18,108 nt of DNA from CAYFVR01 sp046541515 (GTDB lineage Bacteria; Desulfobacterota; Desulfobacteria; Desulfobacterales; Desulfococcaceae), in NCBI GenBank assembly GCA_046541515.1, contig JBKHDD010000098.1:1-18108 (forward strand), read 5' to 3'. Below are positions 8,126 through 16,115 of the stretch, one piece after another. Each line of letters starts with the position of its first letter. Within the stretch, counting starts at the first letter, position 1. The notes beneath the pieces were generated by a model. The model saw nothing but the letters and a program-made list of their open reading frames with translations. It did no database searches and was not told the origin of the DNA. The translations under genes and the position numbers were made by a program.

Positions 8126-10307
8126 TGGACGATTCCTCCGATAAAGGTTTGACGTCTATCAACGTTCCTTCAAAAATTTCCATGGCCGCCGCAACCAGGG
8201 GATGATTCAGGGCCTCCTCGCGGCGACGATTGGCCTCCGCGGCCCGATCGGGCCCGGGGCCGCCGGATTCCACGCCTTTTTTCAGCGTCAGACGCACCGA
8301 TGATCCGGTGACGTCCGAAAAAATTTTTTGGAGCGTCCGCTCCTGTTTTTCCAGTCTCTTGATATGGAAGTCGGCGGCGTTGATCTCCAGCACCAGCGCA
8401 TCCGGTTCCACCGACGTAAGTTGGCACTTCCGCAGAAGCGAAGAAAGGGATTCCGGAACCTGGGCCGCCGCCCGTTCCAAAATGGCGTCGCCGTCTCCGC
8501 TGGGGCCCGCGGGCGCGGCGGTTTGATCGCTTACGGGTTCGGCCGACTCCACCGAACCTCCCGAGATGTTTTCCGTCGAGCCGGTTGCCATGGACGGCGC
8601 GGCCCCCGATGGCGCTCCGACCGCGGGCGCCGCTTCCGCCGCCGGAACATCCTCGCTGACCCGATGTCCATCGCCGGAATCCGGCGCCGAATATCCCGCT
8701 TCTCGGCGACGCGCCGGGGCCGATGGCATCTCCGTTTTCTCTCCAAGTCCCTCGAAGGAAGCGGAGACCGCCGTTTCCGCCGGGCGAAAGGATTTGTTGG
8801 AAGCCGATTCCACCGTCGCCGAGGCGGAAACGGATTCAACGGCTTCGCCGGAGACGGAAGCGGCAACGGCGGCGGGGGCCCTCGAAGGGGCGCGGACGGA
8901 GTCGAAGGCGGAAGTCGGTTCCAATGCGGATGCCGGTTCCGATTTCTCATGGACGGCTTCGGTTGACTCCGACTCGGAGGCAGGGCTTGAATCCGCGGAA
9001 GTTGGCGCGGAATCCGCTGCGGTCCGCCCCGAATCTGTGAAAGCCGAGGTTCCCGGCGCGGAACCCGCCGGCGGGGTTCCGTGACCGTCCGCGGAAATTT
9101 CCGGTCGAACCGGCGACGACGGCACGTCCAGCGGATTGGGCCGTTCCAGCTCCGCCTCGGTCAGCACGCCCCGGCTCAGGCCGTCCAGCTTTTCGATCAG
9201 GGTTTCGATGGGCAGGGCCGGCCGCACCTGGAACATCCGAAAGCAGGCCATTTCCAGCGCGATGCGCGGCTGGGCCGAATGGCGGATCGTCGCCTCTTCC
9301 CGAAACAGCACGTCCAAAAGCTGGCTCAGATGGGTTTCGGAAACCTCGCGAACCGATTGGGCCATCCGCCGCCGTTCCTGATCCGTGGCGTCCACCAGAT
9401 CGCCGGCCTCCCGACTCATGCGAACCACCAAAAGGTTCCGAAAGTGTTCCAGCAGCGCGCCGTAGAGTTCCTTCAAATTGTGGCCGTGGTCGTACACCTC
9501 GTCGATCAGCGCCAAAGCGGCCGGGACGTCCCGGGTCAGAAGGGCGTCCGCCAGCCGGAAGATCGCGTCCCGATCCACCACGCCCAGGATGTCCAGCACC
9601 TGCTTGTGGTCCACCTCGCCCTCGGCGCAGGCCATCACGTGGTCCAGCAGGCTCAGGGCGTCCCGCATGGAGCCGCCGGCCTCCCGGGCGATCAGCGACA
9701 GGCTCTCCTCCGCCATGGCGATCCCCTCGCGGCGGCACAGTTCGCCCATGTGGCGCACCACGTCGGCGGTCTCGATGCGCCGCAAGTCGTGGCGCTGGCA
9801 CCGGGAAAGAATGGTAATGGGAATTTTGTGGGGTTCGGTGGTGGCGAAGAGGAACATCACGTGGGCCGGCGGCTCTTCCAGCGTCTTGAGCAACGCGTTG
9901 AAGGCCGCCGTGCTGAGCATGTGGACTTCGTCGATGACGTAGATTTTAAACCGGCTGTGAACCGGCATGTAGCGGGCGTTTTCGCGCAGGTCGCGGATGT
10001 GGTCCACGCCGTTGTTGGAGGCCCCGTCGATTTCAAGCACGTCCGACGCGTGGCCGGCGGCGATCTCCCGACAGGAACGACATTCGTTGCAGGGTTCCGG
10101 GGTCGGCCCCGCCTCGCAGTTCATGGACTTGGCCAGAATGCGGGCGATGGTGGTTTTGCCGGTGCCGCGCGGTCCGGCGAACAAAATGGCGTGGGCCACC
10201 CGGTCCGCCCGAATGGCGTTGGTCAGCGTGCGGGTGACGTGCTCCTGGCGAACCACCTCCGAGAAGGTCTGGGGCCGGTATTTTCGTGCGAGAACCAGAT
10301 AGGCCAA
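7968..10307 (-). CDS. dnaX: DNA polymerase III tau/gamma subunit DnaX, long linker
   Basis: DnaX is the ATPase of the clamp loader that places the beta clamp on DNA. The start is TTG at 10307 (MAYLVLARKYRPQTF), because GGGAGG at 10314-10319 lies 6 bases upstream and the N-terminus is standard; the frame is open further upstream but those residues are not DnaX-like. Seen: Walker A GPRGTGKT (45-52), zinc module Cys64, Cys73, Cys76 and Cys79, DEVH (126-129), the SRC sensor motif (168-170). A linker of roughly 250 residues rich in Ala, Ser, Pro and Glu follows, then a C-terminal domain (LLRKCQLTSVEPDALVLEI) that resembles tau domain V. The total is 779 residues. The last 52 or so codons overlap ybaB. 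No A-AAA-AAG slippery site for gamma was found. Confidence 0.94.
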   Translation of the reverse strand: MAYLVLARKYRPQTFSEVVRQEHVTRTLTNAIRADRVAHAILFAGPRGTGKTTIARILAKSMNCEAGPTPEPCNECRSCREIAAGHASDVLEIDGASNNGVDHIRDLRENARYMPVHSRFKIYVIDEVHMLSTAAFNALLKTLEEPPAHVMFLFATTEPHKIPITILSRCQRHDLRRIETADVVRHMGELCRREGIAMAEESLSLIAREAGGSMRDALSLLDHVMACAEGEVDHKQVLDILGVVDRDAIFRLADALLTRDVPAALALIDEVYDHGHNLKELYGALLEHFRNLLVVRMSREAGDLVDATDQERRRMAQSVREVSETHLSQLLDVLFREEATIRHSAQPRIALEMACFRMFQVRPALPIETLIEKLDGLSRGVLTEAELERPNPLDVPSSPVRPEISADGHGTPPAGSAPGTSAFTDSGRTAADSAPTSADSSPASESESTEAVHEKSEPASALEPTSAFDSVRAPSRAPAAVAASVSGEAVESVSASATVESASNKSFRPAETAVSASFEGLGEKTEMPSAPARRREAGYSAPDSGDGHRVSEDVPAAEAAPAVGAPSGAAPSMATGSTENISGGSVESAEPVSDQTAAPAGPSGDGDAILERAAAQVPESLSSLLRKCQLTSVEPDALVLEINAADFHIKRLEKQERTLQKIFSDVTGSSVRLTLKKGVESGGPGPDRAAEANRRREEALNHPLVAAAMEIFEGTLIDVKPLSEESSNEGHGQHDEAGPEASVQNDENAGRAGKGDGGGQRRRRHGESGGQRQAANHLH

Positions 10308-10524
10308 CGGTAGCCTCCCGGGGCGCCCCAAGGGCGACGCCCGTCGCTCGGAAAGGGGGGCCGAGAAAAAAACCGACGGTGGTCCAACGGCGGCCAGACG
10401 ATGGCCGGGCGGCGGCAGGACCCCCAAACTTGCATCGGATTCGAATCCGACGCAAACCGGTTTCGAAACCCGGCGGCTTGGAGATTTTCCCCGCGAGTTC
10501 CGGAAGTCGGGCGGAAATCTCCGG
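10308..10524 (-). promoter_or_regulatory. dnaX: dnaX upstream region with clustered palindromes
   Basis: This region lies between the tRNA terminator and the dnaX start, so it should hold the dnaX promoter, but no clear -35/-10 pair was found. It contains TCGGATTCGAATCCGA (10435-10450), a perfect 16-bp palindrome that extends to 24 bp (10431-10454) with a single mismatched pair. AAACCGGTTT (10454-10463) and GGTTTCGAAACC (10459-10470) follow and overlap each other. They could be an operator cluster. Confidence 0.4.
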
Positions 10525-10559
10525 AAAAAAAAGGGTGCGGCGATACCCGCCACACCCTT
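10525..10559 (-). terminator. Rho-independent terminator of the tRNA-Ser transcript
   Basis: Arms 10531-10542 and 10548-10559 pair over 12 positions with one mismatch (AAGGGTG.GGCG), with a 5-base loop. On the minus strand the stem is followed by eight T (10532-10525). It separates the two tRNA genes from dnaX. Confidence 0.87.
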
Positions 10560-10601
10560 ATCCACCGCTTGGGATCGATCGAGAAATTTATCGCATGCGG
10601 A

Positions 10602-10695
10602 TGGCGGAGAGAGAGGGATTCGAACCCTCGGTGCCGCTATAAACGGCACACACGATTTCCAGTCGTGCACCTTCAGCCAACTCGGTCATCTCTCC
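10602..10695 (-). tRNA. tRNA-Ser(GGA): tRNA-Ser (anticodon GGA), CCA encoded
   Basis: The minus strand begins GGAGAGATGACCGAG and ends TCTCTCCGCCA. The acceptor GGAGAGA pairs with TCTCTCC, the discriminator is G, and CCA is encoded. The anticodon loop is CTGGAAA inside a CACGA/TCGTG stem, giving GGA, which reads UCC and UCU. A long variable arm (class II) and the T-arm GGGTTCGAATCCC are present. The length is 94 bases. It lies 59 bases after the other tRNA-Ser gene, with which it is probably co-transcribed. Confidence 0.97.
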
Positions 10696-10754
10696 GGAAC
10701 ATTCCGCACGACGGCCGACGCCTCCGGCGGAAACATCCCCGCCGGCAAAAAAAA

Positions 10755-10848
10755 TGGCGGAGAGGGTGGGATTCGAACCCACGATCCCGGTTGTAGCCAG
10801 GATACCGCTTTTCGAGAGCGGGGCCTTCAGCCACTCGGCCACCTCTCC
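10755..10848 (-). tRNA. tRNA-Ser(CGA): tRNA-Ser (anticodon CGA), CCA encoded
   Basis: The minus strand begins GGAGAGGTGGCCGAGTGGC and ends CCTCTCCGCCA. Acceptor GGAGAGG pairs with CCTCTCC; discriminator G and CCA are encoded. The anticodon loop is CTCGAAA inside a CCGCT/AGCGG stem, giving CGA, which reads UCG. The long variable arm typical of tRNA-Ser is present, and the length is 94 bases. It is the first gene of the tRNA transcript, close behind a strong promoter. Confidence 0.97.
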
Positions 10849-11263
10849 GGATTCGTCGTCGACCAGACAAGCCGCATCCCTACCCGTTTTTGAAAATCCC
10901 GTCAACCCCCTTTCGGCGATTTCCCGGAAAATTTCCCGCGCCCCCCGGAAACCCGCCGCGGACGCAATCCCGCTCCGATCCGAACCGGACTTGCCGCCGG
11001 ACAAACGGCTTGAACCCCGGCCGCCGATTTAGTATCAGAGAGCGGCCCGGTCCGCGCGCCGGGCCGCGCTTCGGCGACGCCCCGCCCCGGTTCCCCGCCA
11101 TCCGACGTCCCATTCCCGGCTTCAGGAAATCCGGAATCCGTTTTCGGCCTTGGAATCCACCGGAGAACACCGGAAACCGCCCGAAACCGAATGGGATCGG
11201 TTTCGGGAAGCGGGGGTCCGTCGGGCGCCGCCCTCTACCACCGAATGAAAAGGAGCAATTCCC
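10849..11263. other. Divergent intergenic region with two strong hairpins
   Basis: Besides the tRNA promoter this 415-base region contains a hairpin pairing 11042-11050 with 11059-11067 (GCGGCCCGG, 9 perfect pairs, 8-base loop) and another pairing 11180-11190 with 11197-11207 (CCCGAAACCGA, 11 perfect pairs, loop ATGGGA). Neither is followed by T. The second ends 56 bases before the DUF1015 start and probably lies in its leader. A TAGTAT at 11030-11035 could be a -10 for DUF1015, but no -35 fits at the right spacing. No gene is supported here. Confidence 0.55.
10877..10905 (-). promoter_or_regulatory. Sigma70-type promoter of the tRNA-Ser pair
   Basis: On the minus strand TTGACG (10905-10900) and TAGGGA (10882-10877) are separated by exactly 17 bases. 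Transcription would begin near 10870, about 22 bases before the 5' end of tRNA-Ser(CGA). Confidence 0.75.
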
Positions 11264-12589
11264 ATGGCCACCGTTCTCCCCTTTCGGGGACTGACCTACA
11301 ATCCTTCCAAAATCGGGGATCTGGCCGACGTCACCACCCCGCCCTACGACGTCATTTCGCCGGAGGAACAGGAGCGGGCCTACGCCTGCCATCCCCAAAA
11401 CATCATTCGACTCATTCTCGGCAAAACCGCCGATACCGATACCGATACCGACAACCGCTACACCCGGGCCGCCGAATGCTGCGGGGATTGGATGGCCGAC
11501 GAGGTGCTGATTCGGGATCAAGCCCCGGCCTTTTACCTCGCCGCCACCGATTTCACGGTTCCCGAAGGGCCGTTGACCCGCTGGGGCATCATCGCCCGGG
11601 TGGGGCTGGAGCCCTTCGACCGGGGCGTCGTCCTGCCCCACGAGCGGACCTTTTCCAAGGTCAAATCGGACCGGTTGGCGCTGATGCAGGCCTGCCACGC
11701 CAATTTCAGCCCGATCTTCTCGCTCTTCCCCGGGGGAGCGGAGTTGCTGCGTGACCTCCAGGCGGCGGTTTCCGATCGGGCGACGGACATGGACTTCGTG
11801 GACGGCGCGGGACATCGGCAGCGGTTGTGGCGTCTGAGCGACCCGGCGGTGCAGGACCGGATCACCGAAGCCCTGGCCCCGCGACCGCTGTTCATCGCCG
11901 ACGGCCATCACCGGTACGAAACCGCCCTGGCCTATCGGGACTGGGTGGCGGAGCGGACCCCGGACTTCGCTCCGGACCATCCGGCCAATTTCATCATGAT
12001 GTACCTGGCGGCCATGGAAGACCCGGGCATGGTCATCCGCCCCGCCCACCGGCTGCTGAAATCGGTGGACGCGGCGTCGGTGGACGCGCTGCTGACCCAG
12101 GCCCGGGATTTTTTCGAGGTGACCGAATATCCGCGGGAAGGGAACCCGAGCGAGGCGGAACGGCGGTTTTTCGCGGACCTGGGGGAAAACCCGGAACGCA
12201 CCGCCATCGGGATGCTGGCCAAGGATCGACCGGCTTTTTATTTGCTGCGGATTCGGCCCGGGGCCATGGCCGAACGCTACGGCGCGGAGCTTTCCGAGGC
12301 GCTGCGGGACCTGGACGTGACGGTGCTGACCCGGCTCGTTTTCATGGACTTGATGGGATTCGACAACGCCCGGCTGGACGACGCCTCGCTCATCGGCTAC
12401 GCCAGCGTGGCCGCCGAAGGCGTGAAGGCGGTGACGGAAGGCAAGTACGACGTGGCCTTTTTCCTGAACCCCACCCGCATCGAGCAGGTTCGGGAGGTGG
12501 CCCGGAACCGGGAAATCATGCCCCGGAAATCGACCTATTTTTACCCCAAGGTCGTCACCGGGCAGGTGATTCATCCCTTGACGAATTGA
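11264..12589 (+). CDS. DUF1015 family protein
   Basis: The 441-residue soluble protein matches the DUF1015 family as I know it: PFRGLTYNPSKIGDLADVTTPPYDVIS at the N-terminus, WGIIARVGLEPF near 107-118, the PHERTFSKVKSDRL motif near 125-139, and LFIADGHHRYETALAYRDW near 210-228. The family is widespread in Desulfobacterota, Firmicutes and others, often near amino-acid or methanogenic-type metabolism genes, and its function is unknown. AAGGAG (11250-11255) lies 8 bases before the ATG. A (GATACC)n hexamer repeat at 11432-11449 encodes a run of Asp-Thr (ADTDTDTDN), probably a loop that varies in length. The gene stands alone: its upstream neighbour is divergent and its downstream neighbour convergent. 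Confidence 0.88.
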   Translation: MATVLPFRGLTYNPSKIGDLADVTTPPYDVISPEEQERAYACHPQNIIRLILGKTADTDTDTDNRYTRAAECCGDWMADEVLIRDQAPAFYLAATDFTVPEGPLTRWGIIARVGLEPFDRGVVLPHERTFSKVKSDRLALMQACHANFSPIFSLFPGGAELLRDLQAAVSDRATDMDFVDGAGHRQRLWRLSDPAVQDRITEALAPRPLFIADGHHRYETALAYRDWVAERTPDFAPDHPANFIMMYLAAMEDPGMVIRPAHRLLKSVDAASVDALLTQARDFFEVTEYPREGNPSEAERRFFADLGENPERTAIGMLAKDRPAFYLLRIRPGAMAERYGAELSEALRDLDVTVLTRLVFMDLMGFDNARLDDASLIGYASVAAEGVKAVTEGKYDVAFFLNPTRIEQVREVARNREIMPRKSTYFYPKVVTGQVIHPLTN

Positions 12590-12619
12590 GGAAAAAGTCG
12601 GAAAGGGCGGCCGGGGCGG

Positions 12620-13384
12620 TCACCACCGAAACATGGCCGCCACCTCCGGCGCGTATTCGCCGTCGGGACCATAAATGACCAGTGGCGCTTCCAGCCGAAG
12701 GCCGGTGTTTCCGGCCCGGCGTCCCCCGGCCAGCACCAGCCGGGCCGCCTCGCCGGCGCGGGAATAGACGGGCCGCAGCGACTTGGGTTCCAGATCGGCC
12801 TCGCGCATCCGGTCCATCAGCTCCGCGGCCCGCTCCGCCGGGAAGACGATCCGAAATCGCCCGCCGGGGTCCAGCATTCGACGCGCCGCCGCCGCCACGT
12901 CGGCCAAACGGGCGTGGACCTCGCGGCGGGCGATGTCCCGTTCGCCCTCGGGGCAGCGGCGGCCGGTCCCCGGCGGACGGTAGGGCGGGTTGCTCGCCAC
13001 AAGGTCCACGGGGCCGCCGACCTCGGCGCGGGTCAGCTCCCGCAGGTCCCGATGAAGAATCACGACCCGATCCCCAAAGCCGTTTTCGGCGACGTTGGCC
13101 CGGGCCAGATCGGCCAGCGGCTGTTGGATTTCCACGCCGATGATCCGGGCTTCGGGAAGCCGCGCCGCCAGCAGGAGGGGGATGATGCCGCAGCCGGTCC
13201 CCAGGTCCAGAATCCGACGGACGGGTCGGCCTCCCATTTCGGTCGCCACGGCGTGGGCCAGCAGCACGGCGTCCACCGAAAATCGGTAGCCCCGCCGGCG
13301 CTGACGAACCAAGACCCGGCCGTCCCAGAAGCGGTCTTCGGTGATCTCGGTCGCGGCCCCGTCGGTCACGGCCCCATCGGTCAT
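12620..13384 (-). CDS. TrmN6-like SAM-dependent methyltransferase
   Basis: The 254-residue protein is a Rossmann-fold methyltransferase like TrmN6/YfiC, which makes m6A37 in tRNA1(Val). Seen: a GYRFSVDAVLLAH substrate motif near 32-44, the SAM motif DLGTGCG (60-66), GVEIQQPLADLARANV, and the catalytic NPPY (132-135) of N6-adenine and related amino methyltransferases. The ATG at 13384 overlaps the stop of the DUF721 gene as ATGA. The first residues come from a 15-base tandem repeat (13349-13378 and part of a third copy) coding TDGAVTDGAA; GTG codons inside it are alternative starts. The exact substrate is inferred from family resemblance; HemK/PrmC is unlikely because of the motif order and N-terminus. 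Confidence 0.82.
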   Translation of the reverse strand: MTDGAVTDGAATEITEDRFWDGRVLVRQRRRGYRFSVDAVLLAHAVATEMGGRPVRRILDLGTGCGIIPLLLAARLPEARIIGVEIQQPLADLARANVAENGFGDRVVILHRDLRELTRAEVGGPVDLVASNPPYRPPGTGRRCPEGERDIARREVHARLADVAAAARRMLDPGGRFRIVFPAERAAELMDRMREADLEPKSLRPVYSRAGEAARLVLAGGRRAGNTGLRLEAPLVIYGPDGEYAPEVAAMFRW

Positions 13385-13386
13385 GG
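13349..13386. repeat. 15-bp tandem repeat across a start codon
   Basis: Two copies of GGTCRCGGCCCCRTC (13349-13363, 13364-13378) and the first 8 bases of a third (13379-13386) lie at the start of the methyltransferase gene. Because the unit is a multiple of three, copy number changes would only alter the N-terminal length. Confidence 0.8.
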
Positions 13387-13704
13387 TCCCACCGGGCCCA
13401 CCCGAAATCGGATGTCCTCGACCCGTTGCTCGCCCAGGGCCCGGTTGAGCCGGGCGATCAGGTCGGCCTTGAGAAACTGAAGCTGCTGGAGCCAGGCCGA
13501 ACTGGCGACGTTGACGGTCAGCAGACGGCCTTTCACCGCGGCCGGCCGGGTGTTTTCCGCCACCGCGGGGCCCACGGCGGCGTTCCACTGGTTCCACAGC
13601 TCGGTCAGGTCCCCTTCCGGCCGTTTCCGAAACCCGCCCATGACATCGGTCAGCACCCCGCCGATATGGGCGAATTCTTTTTGATTGGGACGTTTTTTCG
13701 ACAT
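13381..13704 (-). CDS. DUF721 (DciA-like) protein
   Basis: The 107-residue protein has the DUF721 layout: FAHIGGVLTDVMGGF, then LTELWNQWNAAVGPAVAENT, a basic linker, and the LLTVNVASSAWLQQLQFLK core with DLIARLNRALGEQRVEDIRFRVG. DUF721 proteins include DciA, a loader or operator of the replicative helicase DnaB where DnaC is absent; the replication role here is inferred from that family. The ATG at 13704 is preferred because GGAAGG lies 5 to 6 bases upstream; an in-frame ATG at 13722 has no such site. The gene overlaps the methyltransferase gene as ATGA. Confidence 0.8.
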   Translation of the reverse strand: MSKKRPNQKEFAHIGGVLTDVMGGFRKRPEGDLTELWNQWNAAVGPAVAENTRPAAVKGRLLTVNVASSAWLQQLQFLKADLIARLNRALGEQRVEDIRFRVGPVGP

Positions 13705-13836
13705 GGTTTCCTTCCGCGCCATTTTTTCGGACCGGTCCGGCCTCCCGCCGGGGTCGGAAGACGGGACCGGGACGATCTTCGGGAAGATTTTCTTTTTTTC
13801 CGGCCGAAGCCCGTGGTCCGGATGAACCCGAATGCC

Positions 13837-13866
13837 CTTATACGGGAAACCCGAAGGGGCGGGCAA
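13837..13866 (-). promoter_or_regulatory. Candidate promoter of the DUF721-methyltransferase operon
   Basis: On the minus strand TTGCCC (13866-13861) and TATAAG (13842-13837) are separated by 18 bases. The leader would be about 125 bases. The -10 is good, the -35 average. Confidence 0.4.
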
Positions 13867-13975
13867 GACGGATGTGGGCTTCCCCGGAGGACCGTCGGAG
13901 GGATTCGGCATGGAAAACCGCCACTTCCGCAAAGCGGGGCCGGGCCAAAAGGGTATGCGCTTTCTGGGGTTTTTC

Positions 13976-14004
13976 TTGACTTGCGGTTTCGCCTACCTTA
14001 CTTT
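13976..14004 (+). promoter_or_regulatory. Candidate sigma70 promoter of hflKC
   Basis: TTGACT (13976-13981) and TACTTT (13999-14004) are separated by 17 bases, which places transcription start near 14011 and a leader of about 43 bases. The remaining part of the 349-base gap (13705-14053) holds only the divergent promoter and no supported gene. Confidence 0.5.
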
Positions 14005-14053
14005 GGCCGGAACGGCAAAAACGAAGTGAATCAATAAATTTACGGGAACCGAT

Positions 14054-15076
14054 ATGAGTTGGGACTGGGAGAAACTGAAAGAACAACAGCGGTACAAAGG
14101 CGGCAACGTCCCGCCCCAATGGGACGAGTTTTTCAAGCGGTTGAACAACATGAAATTTCCGGGGGGCCCCCTGCTCGTGGGTCTGCTCATCCTGGGGATT
14201 CTGCTCGGCACCATGGTCTACACCGTCAGGCCCAGCGAGGTGGGGATAATTCAGCGGTTCGGCCGGTACATCCGGACCACCCAGCCCGGCCTCCATTTCA
14301 AGTTGCCGGTCGGGATTGAAGAGGTAAAGCGGGTCAACATTCGGCGCGTCGAAACGGAGGAGTTTGTCTCGCTTCCCGCCAGTCGCGATTCTCGATACCC
14401 CGCCGCGGCCACCGATCCCACCCTTATGCTGACCGGCGACCTGAACGTGGGGCAAGTGCCCTGGGTGGTTCAGTACCGGATCAAAGATCCGTACAACTAT
14501 CTGTTCAAGGTGCGGGACGTTCAGCTGTTGCTGCGCGACATGTCCGAAGCCACCATGCGGCTGGTCATCGGCGACCGAAGCATCGACGAGGTCATCAGCA
14601 ATCGGGACGAAATCGCCGTGGAAGCCCAAGGTCTGCTGCAACAAGAGCTGGACCAGGCCGAAACCGGCATTCACGTGGTCACCCTGGAATTGAAAAAGAC
14701 CGACGTTCCCGCCCCGGTGCAGCCGTCCCTCAACGAGGTGAACCAGGCCACCCAGGAAAAAGAGCAGATGATCTACAAGGCCCGGGAGGAATATAACCGG
14801 GCCATCCCGGCCGCGCGGGGCGAGGCCGAGCGGACGGTGCGGGCGGCCGAGGGCTACGCCCTGGACCGGGTCAACACCGCCAAGGGCGACGCTGCCCGTT
14901 TTACCGCCATTTACGAGGAATACGTCAAGGCCAAGGACGTCACCCGCCGCCGGATGTATCTGGAGGCGTTGCGGGAAATTCTGCCCAAACTGGAGCGTAA
15001 AACCATTATCGACGAAGAACTTGGGGGGGTGCTCCCTCTTCTCAACCTGGACAAGGGAATCGGTGCGACCCAATGA
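14054..15076 (+). CDS. hflK: HflK, SPFH/band-7 membrane protein
   Basis: HflK and HflC form a large membrane complex that encloses and modulates the FtsH protease. The 340-residue protein has a short cytoplasmic N-terminus (MSWDWEKLKEQQRYKGG), one transmembrane segment at about 39-57, then the SPFH domain (VRPSEVGIIQRFGRY, ending near DPYNYLF and the LLRDMSEATMRLVIG core). A long helical coiled-coil region with EAERTVRAAEGYALDRVNTAKGDA follows. The ribosome binding site GGGA lies 6 bases before the ATG and is weak. The stop overlaps hflC as ATGA. The G7 run at about 15025 does not break the frame. Confidence 0.94.
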   Translation: MSWDWEKLKEQQRYKGGNVPPQWDEFFKRLNNMKFPGGPLLVGLLILGILLGTMVYTVRPSEVGIIQRFGRYIRTTQPGLHFKLPVGIEEVKRVNIRRVETEEFVSLPASRDSRYPAAATDPTLMLTGDLNVGQVPWVVQYRIKDPYNYLFKVRDVQLLLRDMSEATMRLVIGDRSIDEVISNRDEIAVEAQGLLQQELDQAETGIHVVTLELKKTDVPAPVQPSLNEVNQATQEKEQMIYKAREEYNRAIPAARGEAERTVRAAEGYALDRVNTAKGDAARFTAIYEEYVKAKDVTRRRMYLEALREILPKLERKTIIDEELGGVLPLLNLDKGIGATQ

Positions 15077-16101
15077 CACCTTCACCGAAAAAAGGCATTA
15101 TCGGCATCGCAGTGTTGGCTCTGTTGGCGTTGCTTTACGCGGCGGCGTTCACCGTGGATGAAACCGAACAGGTGGTGGTCACTCGTTTCGGGCGCATCGT
15201 CCGAGACCCCATCACCACGCCTGGCTTGAAATTCAAGGTCCCTTTCATCGATCAGGCCAACCGGTTTCGAAAAAACCTGCTCCATTGGGACGGGGACCCC
15301 GGCCAGATTCCCACCTCGGAAAAAACCTACATCTGGGTGGACGCGTTCGCCCGGTGGAAAATCACCGACCCGGTGGATTTTTTGCTCACGGTAACCGACG
15401 AGTTCAGCGCCATCCAGCGGCTTAACGACATTTTGGACCCCGCCGTTCGAAACCTGATCACCTCGAACCGGCTCATCGAGGCGGTGCGGCGCACCAATCG
15501 GGCATTGGACATTGTCGAAATCAACGCCGACCTCCCCCAAGGCGACATTCGGAAACAGGCGGTTGATTACGACATCACCATCGGCCGGGAAGAGCTGGCG
15601 AATCGGATTCTCAAGCAGGCCCAGCCAAAGCTGGACAAATTCGGAATCGAGCTGGTGGACGTAAAGTTCAAGCGGATCAACTACGTGGACACCGTGCGGG
15701 AATCGGTCTACAAGCGGATGATCGCGGAGCGGAAGCAGATCGCGGAAAAATTCCGGTCGGAGGGCAAGGGCGAGGCCCAGAAAATCATCGGTCAGAAGGA
15801 GCGGGATCTTAAGGAAATTCAGTCGAACGCCTATCGCCGCGCCCAGAAGATTCGAGGAAAGGCCGACGCCGAGGCCACCCGGATTTTCGCGGACGCCTTC
15901 GGGGTCGATCGGGAATTCTACTCCTTCACCAAGACCCTGGAAATGTACAAACAGGCGCTGGAATCCAATTCCGGCTTGGTCATTTCCACCGATTCGGAGT
16001 TTTTCCGTTACCTTAAAACTACCGAGGACCCGGCCGCCCAACGGGAGGCCCGGGCCGGGGCCTCCTCGCCCCAATCCGGGGGAAGCGCGGCGACGAGATA
16101 A
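15073..16101 (+). CDS. hflC: HflC, SPFH/band-7 membrane protein
   Basis: The 342-residue partner of HflK has an N-terminal transmembrane segment at about 9-28, then an SPFH domain (VDETEQVVVTRFGRIV, TPGLKFKVPFIDQ, VDAFARWKITDP). The family hallmark KQAQPKLDKFGIELVDVKFKRINY leads into the helical region ERKQIAEKFRSEGKGEAQKI. A short low-complexity tail of Ala, Arg, Ser and Gly ends the protein. It is coupled to hflK by an ATGA overlap and is the last gene of the operon. Confidence 0.95.
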   Translation: MTPSPKKGIIGIAVLALLALLYAAAFTVDETEQVVVTRFGRIVRDPITTPGLKFKVPFIDQANRFRKNLLHWDGDPGQIPTSEKTYIWVDAFARWKITDPVDFLLTVTDEFSAIQRLNDILDPAVRNLITSNRLIEAVRRTNRALDIVEINADLPQGDIRKQAVDYDITIGREELANRILKQAQPKLDKFGIELVDVKFKRINYVDTVRESVYKRMIAERKQIAEKFRSEGKGEAQKIIGQKERDLKEIQSNAYRRAQKIRGKADAEATRIFADAFGVDREFYSFTKTLEMYKQALESNSGLVISTDSEFFRYLKTTEDPAAQREARAGASSPQSGGSAATR

Positions 16102-16115
16102 CCGGGGCCGAAAAT

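Noticed and set aside
6836..8152. A 438-codon + strand frame across the recR operon
   Set aside because: It is antisense to the YkgJ-like gene, recR and ybaB; its His- and Gly-rich composition is a by-product of those genes.
8317..8335. Adjacent A6 and T6 runs in dnaX as a programmed frameshift site
   Set aside because: The codon phase does not give a proper slippery heptamer, and the site is in the C-terminal domain, not where gamma is normally made.
9081..10313. A 410-codon + strand frame opposite dnaX
   Set aside because: It is antisense to the conserved clamp-loader core, so it is a shadow of that gene.
10308..10670. Extension of dnaX upstream of the TTG at 10307
   Set aside because: The frame is open but runs through the tRNA terminator and part of a tRNA gene, and its residues do not resemble DnaX; a good binding site supports the TTG.
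10880..12574. A 564-codon minus-strand frame opposite DUF1015
   Set aside because: It is antisense to a recognised family and crosses the divergent intergenic region and its hairpins.
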